From: Bradyrhizobium tropiciagri
GTDB taxonomy: Bacteria; Pseudomonadota; Alphaproteobacteria; Rhizobiales; Xanthobacteraceae
DNA length: 52,318 nt
NCBI RefSeq assembly: GCF_001189845.1
Contig: NZ_LFLZ01000063.1
Coordinates: 1-52,318 of the forward strand
Reading direction: 5' to 3'
This document shows, piece by piece, positions 42,435 to 51,358 of the stretch (position 1 is its first letter; each line of letters starts with the position of its first letter). The notes under the pieces were generated by a model, which did not search any database, was not told where the DNA came from, and saw nothing but the letters and a program-made list of their open reading frames with translations. Position numbers and translations under genes: made by a program.

Positions 42435-44368
42435 TGTCGACGCTGGACAGCCTGCGCACCACCCATCCGCCGCTGCGCGCCAGTGCCGTGCGCAGCGCAT
42501 CTGCGGCGGAAGCCGACACGCTGCAGGCGGCTCTCGCGGATGCTGCCATCACCATCCCGCAATTGCTTCGGCAGCGCGCCGCCATGCATGGCGAGGCGCT
42601 GGCGCTGCGCGAGAAAGACTACGGCATCTGGAACCCGTATTCCTGGCGGCACTATTACGAAACGGCGCGCGCGGTCGCGCTGGGCCTGCTCTCGCTCGGC
42701 ATCAAGCCCGGTGACCGTATCGCCATCGCCGGCGAGAACACGCCGGAATGGTTCTACGCCGATCTCGGCGTCCAGATGATCGGCGCGGTCGCGGTTGGCA
42801 TCTATCCGACCAATCCCTGGGTCGAGCTGCAATATATCGTCAAGCATTCCGGCGCCCGCATCGTCGTCACCGGCGATCAGGAGCAGACCGACAAGGTGCT
42901 CGACGCGATGGCCAACAATGGCGGTCTGCCGGATCTCGAGGCCATCGTCTGCATCGACATGAAGGGCCTGCGGCACTACCGCCAATCGCAGCTGATGTCG
43001 TTCGCGGCACTCTGCGAGCGCGGCACGACATATGCGCGGGAGAATCCGGAGGCCAACGCCACCCTCGATCGCCTGATCGGCCAGGGTGCGCCCGACGATG
43101 TCTGCATCCTGGTCTACACCTCGGGCACGACGGGCCCGCCCAAGGGGGCGATGCTGACCCATCGCAATCTCGTCTACGCCGCCTATGCCTACGCCAAAAC
43201 CGTCGGGATCGCCGACAAGCCGTTCGAGGCGGTGAGTTATCTGCCGCTGTGCCATGTCGCCGAACGCTGCTACGGCACGGTGACGCATCTCGTGCTCGGC
43301 GGCACGGTCTCGTTCGCCGAGTCGATCGACACAGTCGCGATCAACATCCGCGAGATCGCGCCGACCTTCTTCGTCGGCGTTCCCCGCATCTACGAGAAGC
43401 TGCAGCAGGGCTTTCTGTTCAGGCTCGGTGAGAGCGGCCGGCTGCGGCAGGGTTTCACCAAGGCTTGCCTCGCCTGGGGCCGCACGCTGTCCGACCGCCG
43501 GCAGGCCGGCAAAGCCAATTGGCTCGATCACGCCGCTTACGGCCTGCTCTACCTTTTGATGTTCCGCAATTTGCAGCGCCATCTCGGCTTCGCCTACAGC
43601 CGTCACCGGCTGTGCGCCGGCGCCTCGATCTCGCCGGAGACGCTGCGCTTCTTCGACATCATCGGTCGTCCGGTGTCGCAAGGCTATGGCCTCACCGAAA
43701 GTGGCGGCGTCGCCTTCATCCAGACCGGGGGTCACCACAGGATCGGTGGCTGCGGCGTGCCGTTACCCCAGACGGAATGGAAACTCGATGCCGACGGCGA
43801 GATCCTGCTGCGCAACCCCGGCGTCTTCAAGGGCTACTTCCTCGACGAGAAAGCCTCGACGGCGTCGCTGGAACAAGACGGCTGGCTGCGCACCGGCGAC
43901 ATCATCGAGATAACAGACAATGGTGAGATCGCCGTGGTCGACCGCAAGAAGGCGATCATCATCACCGCCGGCGGCAAGAACATCGCGCCATCGGAGATCG
44001 AGAACGCTTTGAAGGATTCCGAGTTCATCAAGGAAGCGATCGTGGTCGGCGAGGCCAGGAAGTATCTCGGCGCCATCATCCAGATCGATTACGACAATGT
44101 CGGCCGCTGGGCCCGCGACCGCGCGCTGGCCTACACCAACTACAAGTCGCTGTCGCAGCTGCCGGAAGTGCACGAGCTGGTCGAGGGCATCGTGGGTGAG
44201 ACCAACAAGCGCTTCGCCCGGGTCGAGAACATCAGGCGCTTCGCCATCCTCGAGAAGGAACTCGACCATGACGACGGCGAATTGACCGCCACGCAGAAGG
44301 TGCGCCGCGCCATGATCGAGAAGAAGTTCGCGCGCGAGCTTGCCATCATCTACCGGGCGGAGGGCTGA
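42431..44368 (+). CDS. Long-chain-type acyl-CoA synthetase (AMP-forming)
   Basis: This 645-aa ligase is of the long-chain FadD15/ACSL-like size class. ILVYTSGTTGPPKG is the P-loop, GYGLTESGG is the A5 motif, and KAIIITAGGKNIAPSEIEN is the hinge-domain region. The C-terminal Lys appears in the LTATQKVRR context. It is embedded in the transporter operon between LivG and LivH, so the imported acid is probably activated directly on entry. The overlaps on both sides (ATGA, and zero gap to livH) indicate tight co-translation. Confidence 0.92.
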   Translation: MMSTLDSLRTTHPPLRASAVRSASAAEADTLQAALADAAITIPQLLRQRAAMHGEALALREKDYGIWNPYSWRHYYETARAVALGLLSLGIKPGDRIAIAGENTPEWFYADLGVQMIGAVAVGIYPTNPWVELQYIVKHSGARIVVTGDQEQTDKVLDAMANNGGLPDLEAIVCIDMKGLRHYRQSQLMSFAALCERGTTYARENPEANATLDRLIGQGAPDDVCILVYTSGTTGPPKGAMLTHRNLVYAAYAYAKTVGIADKPFEAVSYLPLCHVAERCYGTVTHLVLGGTVSFAESIDTVAINIREIAPTFFVGVPRIYEKLQQGFLFRLGESGRLRQGFTKACLAWGRTLSDRRQAGKANWLDHAAYGLLYLLMFRNLQRHLGFAYSRHRLCAGASISPETLRFFDIIGRPVSQGYGLTESGGVAFIQTGGHHRIGGCGVPLPQTEWKLDADGEILLRNPGVFKGYFLDEKASTASLEQDGWLRTGDIIEITDNGEIAVVDRKKAIIITAGGKNIAPSEIENALKDSEFIKEAIVVGEARKYLGAIIQIDYDNVGRWARDRALAYTNYKSLSQLPEVHELVEGIVGETNKRFARVENIRRFAILEKELDHDDGELTATQKVRRAMIEKKFARELAIIYRAEG

Positions 44369-45241
44369 ATGCAGTATCTCGTCCAGCTCCTGATCTCCGG
44401 CCTTGCAATCGGCGCGATCTATGGCCTGATCGCGATGGGCTTTGCGGTGATCTACAAGTCCACCGGCCTGGTCAATTTCGCTCAAGGCGAGATGACCATG
44501 ATCACCGCCTATATCGCCTGGACGATCTCGACCACGGTCAGCGGGAACGTGTTCGTGGTTGCTATCGGCGCAATCCTCGCCGCGGTCCTGCTCGGGCTCA
44601 TCATCGAGCGGCTGGTGATGCGGCCGATGCTGGGCGAGCCGGTGTTCGCGACCGTGATGGTCACGATCGGGCTCGCGGTGATCCTGCGCTCGGCGATCAA
44701 CTTCATCTGGGACGCCTATCCGCACGGCCTCGATATCGGCATGGGCCGCGGCATCGTGCATCTCGGCGGCATCGGCGTGCGCACCGGGCAGCTCGCGGTC
44801 ATCGCAACGCTGCTTCTGCTGCTCGCTGCGATCTGGGCGTTCTTTCGCTACAGCAAGGTCGGCGTCGCGATGCGCGCGGTCGCGGCCGACGACCGCACTG
44901 CGCTGCTGATGGGCATCAGCGCCACAAGAGTTCATGCGCTGGCCTGGGCCGCCTCCTCGGTGATCGCCGGCATCGGCGGCGTGTTCTTTGCGCTGTCCTA
45001 CGATCTGTCGCCGGCGATGTTCCAACTCGGGCTGAAGGCGTTTCCAGCCACGATCCTGGGCGGGCTCGACGCCGTGCTCGGCTCCGGCCTCGGCGGCCTC
45101 CTGATCGGCATCACCGAAAACCTGGCGGGCGGCTATCTCGGCTCCGGCATGAAGGAGGTCGCGGGCTTTGCCATGATCATCGTGGTGCTGATGGTCCGCC
45201 CGTTCGGCATTTTCGGCGAACGCGATATCGAGAGGGTGTGA
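44369..45241 (+). CDS. ABC transporter permease, LivH-type
   Basis: This 290-aa inner-membrane permease has about eight helices. The N-terminus GLAIGAIYGLIAMGFAVIYK and NFAQGEMTM are hallmarks of LivH; AVAADDRTALLMGIS is the ATPase-coupling loop. It begins directly after the ligase stop and its TGA overlaps the next ATG by one base. It pairs with the LivM-type protein. Confidence 0.94.
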   Translation: MQYLVQLLISGLAIGAIYGLIAMGFAVIYKSTGLVNFAQGEMTMITAYIAWTISTTVSGNVFVVAIGAILAAVLLGLIIERLVMRPMLGEPVFATVMVTIGLAVILRSAINFIWDAYPHGLDIGMGRGIVHLGGIGVRTGQLAVIATLLLLLAAIWAFFRYSKVGVAMRAVAADDRTALLMGISATRVHALAWAASSVIAGIGGVFFALSYDLSPAMFQLGLKAFPATILGGLDAVLGSGLGGLLIGITENLAGGYLGSGMKEVAGFAMIIVVLMVRPFGIFGERDIERV

Positions 45242-46287
45242 TGCGGACCGGCGATTACAAGCAGACCTATGGCGAGCTGGTTGCGCTGATCGATTCCCCG
45301 CCGGTGTGGCTGTGGTCCGCCGTGCTGCTGCTGGCGCTGATCGCGGCGCCCTATTTGCTGAACTCCTACACGCTGTCGTTCCTGATGATCATCCTGATCA
45401 CGGTCACCGGCGCGCTCGGGCTCAACATCCTGACCGGCTATACCGGCCTGATCTCGCTCGGCCATGTCGGCTTCCTCGTCACCGGCGCCTATGCCTATGC
45501 GGTGCTGGTGTCGAAATATCACATGCCGCCGCTGGTCGGCTTCCTCGGCGCCGGCGTGGTGCCGGCACTGGCGAGCCTGATCGTCGGCGCGCCATCGCTG
45601 CGGCTCAAGGGGCTTTATCTCGCCATCACCACGCTCGCCTTCTCCTTCATCATCAACACCGTGATCCTGGAGATGCGCTGGCTCACCAATGGCGCCCGCG
45701 GCATTCAGGTGCAGCGGCCCGAGATCTTCGGCATCAGCTTCGATAGCGATGCCGCTTTCACCTATCTCTGCCTCGCGATCGCGGCGCTGACGCTTTTCGC
45801 CACCCTCAACATCCGCCGCAGCCGGGTCGGCCGCGCCTTCGTTGCGATCAGAGACAACGACACCGCGGCCCGCGTCATGGGCATCAATCTGCACGCCTAC
45901 AAGCTGTTCGCCTTCGTCACCTCGGCCTTCATCACCGGGATCGCGGGCGCACTGTACGGCATCTACCTCTCCTTCGTCAGTGTCGAGGGCTTTCCGTTCC
46001 TGCTCTCGATCGAGGCGCTGGCGATCCTGATCGTCGGCGGGCTCGGCTCGGCGCTCGGCGCGGTGCTCGGCACCGTCCTGATCGTGCTGCTGCCGGAGGC
46101 GACACGGCTCGTCTTCAGCCTGTTCAGCGCGCAGATGGACGCGACCTTCACGACCGGCGCGCAGGAGCTGAAGAGCATGCTCTACGGCCTCGTCATCATC
46201 CTGTTCCTGCGCTTCCAGCCCAGGGGGCTGGTCGGCGCCTGGCACGATATCAAGCGAACCTGGGTGCACTGGCCGCTGCGCTACTAA
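45241..46287 (+). CDS. ABC transporter permease, LivM-type
   Basis: This 348-aa permease has hydrophobic helices from about residue 20. GLNILTGYTGLISLGHVGF is the LivM hallmark and AIRDNDTAARVMGINL the coupling loop. ATG 45241 (TGATG junction) is preferred; GTG 45238 is in frame one codon earlier. It works with LivH, both ATPases and the binding protein that follows. Confidence 0.94.
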   Translation: MRTGDYKQTYGELVALIDSPPVWLWSAVLLLALIAAPYLLNSYTLSFLMIILITVTGALGLNILTGYTGLISLGHVGFLVTGAYAYAVLVSKYHMPPLVGFLGAGVVPALASLIVGAPSLRLKGLYLAITTLAFSFIINTVILEMRWLTNGARGIQVQRPEIFGISFDSDAAFTYLCLAIAALTLFATLNIRRSRVGRAFVAIRDNDTAARVMGINLHAYKLFAFVTSAFITGIAGALYGIYLSFVSVEGFPFLLSIEALAILIVGGLGSALGAVLGTVLIVLLPEATRLVFSLFSAQMDATFTTGAQELKSMLYGLVIILFLRFQPRGLVGAWHDIKRTWVHWPLRY

Positions 46288-46320
46288 CAAGAAAAGACAC
46301 AACACCATGAGGAGGAAACA

Positions 46321-47481
46321 ATGATCAAACATCTGGCGGCGGCCGCGCTGCTGCTTTCCACCGCCCATCTTGCCATCGGCCCGGCTGTAGCCGCCGATCC
46401 CGGGATCACCGACACCGAGATCCTGATCGGCGACGTCGAACCCTTGACCGGCCCCCCGGCGCTGCTCGGCGTCGCGGCCTCGATCGGCCACAAGATCGCG
46501 ATCGCGGAGGCCAATGCCGCCGGCGGCATCAACGGCCGCAAGATCAAATATGTGCTGGAAGACGACGGCTACGTCACCGCGCGCACCATCCAGGGCGTCA
46601 AGAAGGTGATCGACGTCGACAAGGTGTTCGCGATGATCGGCATCTCCGGTTCGGGCCAGTCGATCGCTGTCATGCCGGTGCTGGAGAAATCAGGCATTCC
46701 GACCGTGATCGACGTCGCGCCGGTCAAGTTCCTGTGGGAGCCGCCGCGCAAGAACGTGTTCGTGGTCGGGCAATCCTATGAGGAAGGCATCATCCACCTC
46801 ATCAATTTCCTCGCCGACAAGAACCCCGGCAGGAAATGGGGACTGATCACCCAGGACGACGATTACGGCATCACCGTGCGCGACGGCTTCGATTCCGTGG
46901 TCAAGGCCAAGAAGCTGAATGTCGTCTACAGCGGCAACTACAAGAAGGGCCAACAGGACTTCTCGTCCGACATGCTGCAACTGAAGGAGTCCGGCGCCGA
47001 AGTGTTCCTGGCCGGCGGCATCATCGCCGAGAACATCGCGATGATGAAGGAGCTCGAGAAGCTCGGCATCAAGCCGGTGACCGGCATCTTCTGGCCCGGC
47101 CGCATCGAGCCGGTGCTGAAGCTGATGGGGCCGGCGGGCGACGGCATCTACGCGGTCGATTATGTCGAACCATTCGCCGGCACGGCCGGCAAGGCGTTCC
47201 TGGAGAAGGCCAAGCCGCTGGTCTCGGAGGCCGAGTTCAAGGGCATCAACCGCTACACCATGACCGGCTATGCCGCCGCGAAGGTCCTGATCGCGGCGAT
47301 CGAGCGCTGCGGCAAGCAGCCGACCTGGGCCTGCACCATCGCGGAGTTGGAGAAGACCAAGAATGTCGAAACCGGCGTGATGGCGCCGATCAGCTTCGGC
47401 CCCGGCGTCCGCTTCTCCAACCAGAAGCTGCAGATCATGCAGGCTGACGCGAAAACGCCCAGCTTCAAGCCGGTGGACTAG
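46321..47481 (+). CDS. ABC transporter substrate-binding protein, LivK-type
   Basis: This 386-aa periplasmic receptor has a signal peptide ending near VAADPG and the type I fold start ITDTEILIGDVEPLTGP. A Cys pair in ERCGKQPTWAC probably forms the usual disulfide. AGGAGG precedes ATG 46321. It is the cognate receptor of the 40.8-46.3 kb importer. The ligand is more likely a carboxylic acid than an amino acid because of the ligase in the operon (inference). It is intact, unlike the frameshifted relative at 30897-32113. Confidence 0.93.
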   Translation: MIKHLAAAALLLSTAHLAIGPAVAADPGITDTEILIGDVEPLTGPPALLGVAASIGHKIAIAEANAAGGINGRKIKYVLEDDGYVTARTIQGVKKVIDVDKVFAMIGISGSGQSIAVMPVLEKSGIPTVIDVAPVKFLWEPPRKNVFVVGQSYEEGIIHLINFLADKNPGRKWGLITQDDDYGITVRDGFDSVVKAKKLNVVYSGNYKKGQQDFSSDMLQLKESGAEVFLAGGIIAENIAMMKELEKLGIKPVTGIFWPGRIEPVLKLMGPAGDGIYAVDYVEPFAGTAGKAFLEKAKPLVSEAEFKGINRYTMTGYAAAKVLIAAIERCGKQPTWACTIAELEKTKNVETGVMAPISFGPGVRFSNQKLQIMQADAKTPSFKPVD

Positions 47482-47485
47482 AGCG

Positions 47486-48247
47486 ATGAAGGTCCTGATC
47501 GTCTTTGCCCATCAAGAGACGCAGTCGTTCAATGCTGCGCTGCTGGCGCGGTCGGTCGCGGAATTGACCGCGCTCGGGCACACAGTCAGGATCTCCGATC
47601 TCTACGCCATGCGCTTCAACCCGGTGGCGACCGCCGAGGATTTTGGCGAGCGGCGGTTTCCCGACCGGCTGCAATATGACCGCGAGCAGAAACACAATCT
47701 GCAACATGGCGCGCTCAGCGGCGACATCACAACCGAGATCGAGAAACTGTTGTGGTGCGACCTGCTGATCCTGCAATTTCCGCTGTGGTGGTTCTCCGTC
47801 CCCGCCATCATGAAGGGCTGGATCGATCGCGTGTTCGTCAACGGCGCGATCTACGGCAGCGGTCGGCGCTACGACACCGGTGGTCTCGCCGGCCGCCGCG
47901 CCATGGTCGTGACCTCGACCGCCGCCTATCCCGGCATGTGCGCGCCCGACGGGCTGGTCGGCGCGCTCGATGTCGTGCTGTGGCCGATCCAGAACGGCAT
48001 GCTGGCCTATGCCGGCTGCAAGGTGCTGCCGCCGTTCGTCTCGTATTCGGTGAATTTCGTCGATGAGGCCACTCGGCACCGCTACCTCGACGACTACGCT
48101 GCGCGGCTGCGGCAGCTCGAGACCACCGAACCGTTGTTCTTCCATCCACTGGCGGATTTTGGCGAGGACTGGCGCTTGAAGCCGGGCGTCGCGGCGCAGG
48201 CGGTCGGTCAGGGCAAATCTGCAACCTCCTCGAACGGCGCAAAGTAA
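47486..48247 (+). CDS. NAD(P)H:quinone-reductase-like flavodoxin-fold protein
   Basis: This 253-aa FMN/FAD flavoprotein of the flavodoxin_2 family (MdaB/NQO1-like) has the start MKVLIVFAHQETQSFNAAL, the FMN-loop region LQFPLWWFSVPAIMKGWIDRVF (given in part), and TSTAAYPG. It likely reduces quinones or a pathway intermediate. It begins 4 nt after the binding-protein stop, so it is the last gene of the transporter operon. A repeat element follows. Confidence 0.88.
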   Translation: MKVLIVFAHQETQSFNAALLARSVAELTALGHTVRISDLYAMRFNPVATAEDFGERRFPDRLQYDREQKHNLQHGALSGDITTEIEKLLWCDLLILQFPLWWFSVPAIMKGWIDRVFVNGAIYGSGRRYDTGGLAGRRAMVVTSTAAYPGMCAPDGLVGALDVVLWPIQNGMLAYAGCKVLPPFVSYSVNFVDEATRHRYLDDYAARLRQLETTEPLFFHPLADFGEDWRLKPGVAAQAVGQGKSATSSNGAK

Positions 48248-48265
48248 GGTTGCCGCGACGGAAGT

Positions 48266-48475
48266 GCGCTCCCTCGCCCCGTTCTTACGGGGAGAGGGTT
48301 GGGGTGAGGGGCTGCTTTCCGCAGACATGGTGATGGAAGGACTCGCGGAGACTCCCCCTCACCCGGATCGCACCTGCGATGCGACATAGCCGAAACTTCG
48401 TTTCGGCGTCCCTTCCATAGACGGCCGCCGAAAGGCGGCCTATGCCTCTCCCCGCAAGCGGGGCGAGGTAAGGAA
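48266..48475. repeat. Composite hairpin repeat between convergent genes
   Basis: The left block GCGCTCCCTCGCCCC ... GGGGAGAGGGTTGGGGTGAG recurs at 52202-52318. Inside are two strong hairpins: GCCGAAAC-TTC-GTTTCGGC (48389-48407) and GGCCGCC-GAAA-GGCGGCC (48423-48440), then CCCCGCAAGCGGGG. It separates the plus transporter operon from the minus acyl-CoA operon and probably ends both transcripts. Confidence 0.78.
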
Positions 48476-48478
48476 GAA

Positions 48479-49672
48479 TCACATCCGCTTGGCGACTTCT
48501 TCCAGCATCACCTCGGTGGCGCCGCCGCCGATCGTCAGCACGCGGGCGTCGCGCACCATGCGCTCGATCGGCGTGCCGCGCATGAAGCCACTGCCGCCAT
48601 GTAACTGAAGGCAGCCATGCACGACCTCGTGCAGCACCTCCGGCGACAGCGCCTTCACCATCGACACTTCGCGAAGACATTCCTTTCCGGCCGCGGCCAG
48701 CTCGGCGGCCTGATAGGCCAGCGCCCGCGCGGCAGCCGCCTTCGCGGCGAGCTGGGCAAGCTTGATCCGCACGCCCTGCTGATTCCAGAGCGGGCCGCCG
48801 AATGCCTGCCGTGTCTTCACATAGTTCGTCGTCAGCTCGATCGCCTTGGCGGATTCGCCGGCGCAGATACCGCCGATGCAGATGCGCTCGTTCTGGAAGG
48901 TCTCCATGATGCCATAGAAACCCTTGTTCTCCTCGCCGAGCAAGTTCTCCGCCGGCACGCGCACATCCTGGAAGGCGAGCTCCGCGGTGTCCGAGCAAAG
49001 CCAGCCATGCTTGTCGAGCTTGGTTGCCGTGATGCCGGGCGTGTTGCGCTCGACGATGAACAGCGAGATACCGCGGCTACCCTTGGCATGAGGATCGGTG
49101 CGCGCGGCGACGATCAGGATATCGCCATAGACCGCGTTGGTGATGAACATCTTGGCGCCGTTGATCACCCAGACATCACCATCGCGCCGCGCGCGCGTCT
49201 TGAGGCCCGCGACATCGGAGCCGGCATCGGGCTCGGTCACCGCGATCGAGCAGACCGTCTCGCCGCGGATAATCGCCGGCAGATACTTCTGCTTCTGCTC
49301 CGGCGTGCCGCGCAGGCTGATGTGCACCGCCGACATGTCGGTGTGCACGAGGATCGACGAGGTAAAGCCGCCGAAGCTCGAGCGCCCGAGTTCCTCGGCG
49401 AACACCATCGAGGCCAGCGGCCCCATGTCGGTGCCGCCATACTCGGCCGCGTGGCGCATGCCGAGGAAGCCGAGCGCGCCCATGCGGCGATAGATCTCGC
49501 GCGGGATCTTGCCGTCGCGCTCCCACGCCTCGGCATGCGGCACCACTTCCTTCTCGACGAATCGACGCACCTGCTCACGCAGCATGCGCAGCTCCTCGGG
49601 CAGATTGGGCGGCTCCGAGAAATGGAATTCGGCTTCGGTATGCTGGCGCGGATCCGAGGTCATGACGTTCAT
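48479..49672 (-). CDS. Acyl-CoA dehydrogenase
   Basis: This 397-aa FAD enzyme of the acyl-CoA dehydrogenase family introduces a 2,3-double bond into an acyl-CoA and passes electrons to ETF. The FAD motif AVTEPDAGSDVAGLKTRA (first signature) and the C-terminal QLHGGSGFMRGTPIERMVRD region are present. The catalytic Glu of many short-chain members is not certain from position. ATG 49672 overlaps the preceding hydrolase stop (ATGA). It is the last gene of the crotonase-SDR-hydrolase-dehydrogenase operon. Confidence 0.93.
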   Translation of the reverse strand: MNVMTSDPRQHTEAEFHFSEPPNLPEELRMLREQVRRFVEKEVVPHAEAWERDGKIPREIYRRMGALGFLGMRHAAEYGGTDMGPLASMVFAEELGRSSFGGFTSSILVHTDMSAVHISLRGTPEQKQKYLPAIIRGETVCSIAVTEPDAGSDVAGLKTRARRDGDVWVINGAKMFITNAVYGDILIVAARTDPHAKGSRGISLFIVERNTPGITATKLDKHGWLCSDTAELAFQDVRVPAENLLGEENKGFYGIMETFQNERICIGGICAGESAKAIELTTNYVKTRQAFGGPLWNQQGVRIKLAQLAAKAAAARALAYQAAELAAAGKECLREVSMVKALSPEVLHEVVHGCLQLHGGSGFMRGTPIERMVRDARVLTIGGGATEVMLEEVAKRM

Positions 49673-50604
49673 TGTGGCGCCCTCTCATGGCCGATGTGAA
49701 GATGGTTGCGCAGAAAATCTGCGATGGATGCGATCGCCTCTCGCGCCTGCGGAATCTCGGGGAACATCTGGAAGACGTGAATCATGCCGTCCCAGACCTG
49801 GAGTTCGACGTCGACGCCGACGGCCTTCGCCTTTGCAACCAGCTCCGTTGAGTCGTCGCGCACGGTTTCGCGATCGCCGACCTGCACCAGCAGCGGCGGC
49901 AGTCCGGTGAGATCGGCATAAAGCGGCGAGGCCAGCGGATCACTGACATCGCCGTCCTTGCCGACGTAGTTCCTGGCGAGCGCCAGGATCATCGCACGCT
50001 GATGGATCGGATCGGCCTCGGCCCGGCTCTCGTAACTTGCACCGGTTGCGGCGAGATCCGTCCAGGGCGACATCAGCGCGCCCGCCGCGGGAAGCGGCAG
50101 GCCGCGGTCGCGCGCCGCCAGCATCGCAGCGAGCACGAGGTTGCCGCCGGCCGAGTCCCCGGCGAGGGCGATGTCCGCCGGGCGTAATCCCTGATCGCAC
50201 AGGTACTGATAGGCAGCCAGCGCATCGTCCAGCGCGGCGGGAAAGCGATGCTCCGGCGCGAGCCGGTAGTTGATCGAGAGCACGCGGCAGCCCGATGCAT
50301 CCGCGATCCGCCCGGCCAGGTCGCGATGCGAGGCGACCGAGCCGATGCGGAAGCCGCCGCCGTGAAAATAGAGCATCGCCTTGTCGCGCGCCGCGCCTGA
50401 CGGTACGAGCCATTCGCCGTCGACGCCACCAGTGGAGACCGGCTGGCACGTCACCGGCACCGGGCAGCCGGCAAAGGCTTCGTCCCAATCGCTGCGCATT
50501 TGCGCCACGGTGGTGTCACGGGTCCAGCCGCGATAAATCGCACGCAAGCGCTCGATTGCGCGATCGACCGGGACGTGTGCGGTATCGTTGCCCGCGCTGT
50601 CCAT
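49669..50604 (-). CDS. Alpha/beta hydrolase, hormone-sensitive-lipase family
   Basis: This 311-aa esterase of family IV (HSL) has the oxyanion motif YFHGGGFRIGS, the nucleophile GDSAGGNL, the acid in the VGDRETVRDD region, and the His in GMIHVFQM. It probably cleaves an ester, possibly a lactone or pathway ester. ATG 50604 lies one base after the SDR stop; an upstream ATG at 50715 would run inside the SDR gene. Translation is coupled on both sides. Confidence 0.9.
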   Translation of the reverse strand: MDSAGNDTAHVPVDRAIERLRAIYRGWTRDTTVAQMRSDWDEAFAGCPVPVTCQPVSTGGVDGEWLVPSGAARDKAMLYFHGGGFRIGSVASHRDLAGRIADASGCRVLSINYRLAPEHRFPAALDDALAAYQYLCDQGLRPADIALAGDSAGGNLVLAAMLAARDRGLPLPAAGALMSPWTDLAATGASYESRAEADPIHQRAMILALARNYVGKDGDVSDPLASPLYADLTGLPPLLVQVGDRETVRDDSTELVAKAKAVGVDVELQVWDGMIHVFQMFPEIPQAREAIASIADFLRNHLHIGHERAPQ

Positions 50605-50605
50605 C

Positions 50606-51355
50606 TCAGCCGCCGATGCCCATGCCGCCGGACACGCCGAGCGTCTCGCCGGTGATATAGGCGGCCTGATCGGAGGCCAGGAACAGCGCGGCGGCCGCGA
50701 CCTCCTCGGGCTCACCGAGGCGGCCGAGCAGCGTCGCGCCGGTCATCGCCTGCAGGATCTTGTCGCCGCCTTTCGCGACCGCCTGCTCCAGCATCGGCGT
50801 GCGGATCGGTCCCGGCGCGATCGCATTCGCGGTGATGCCATAGCGCGCATTCTCGCGCGCGATGCTGCGGGTGAAGGAGATCACGCCGCCCTTGGCCGCG
50901 GAATAGACCGCGCCGCCCCTGGAGCCGAGCCGCGCCGCCTCAGACGTAACATTGATGATGCGGCCGAAGCGCGCCGCCTGCATCGCCGGCAGCGCGGCGT
51001 GGGTGCAGGCCAAGACCGAGGTGAGATTGACTGCGATCAGACGGGACCAATCTTCGACACTGGTATCGGTGAAGAAGGCGTGCTGGTCGATGCCGGCATT
51101 GTTGACGACGATGTCGAACGGGCCGTCCTGCGCCATCACGGTTTGCACCGCCGTCGCATCGCTGACGTCGAGCCCTGCGACGTGAGCCCCCGTCTCGCGC
51201 GCGAGTTCCGAGGCCGCGGCCACATCGAGATCGGCGATCACGACCCAGCGCCGCGCGGCAAAGCTACGGACGATCGCGGCACCAATGCCGCGCGCGCCTC
51301 CGGAGACGAAGGCGCGGCGACCATCGAGACGCCCGAATGGCAAGGTGCCCGCCAC
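50606..51355 (-). CDS. Short-chain dehydrogenase/reductase (SDR)
   Basis: This 249-aa classical SDR has VSGGARGIG (GxxxGxG; Ser in place of the usual Thr), VVNNAGIDQ, the catalytic Ser in NVTSEAA, YSAAKGG (YxxxK), and IAPGPIRTPM. It likely oxidises a 3-hydroxyacyl-CoA formed in this operon. It starts 3 nt after the crotonase stop. Confidence 0.92.
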   Translation of the reverse strand: MAGTLPFGRLDGRRAFVSGGARGIGAAIVRSFAARRWVVIADLDVAAASELARETGAHVAGLDVSDATAVQTVMAQDGPFDIVVNNAGIDQHAFFTDTSVEDWSRLIAVNLTSVLACTHAALPAMQAARFGRIINVTSEAARLGSRGGAVYSAAKGGVISFTRSIARENARYGITANAIAPGPIRTPMLEQAVAKGGDKILQAMTGATLLGRLGEPEEVAAAALFLASDQAAYITGETLGVSGGMGIGG

Positions 51356-51358
51356 TTC

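Noticed and set aside
43763..45025. Long open frame on the minus strand (about 420 codons)
   Set aside because: It lies opposite the CoA ligase and LivH-type genes, has an Asp/His/Arg/Gln-rich composition typical of antisense frames in high-GC DNA, and matches no domain.
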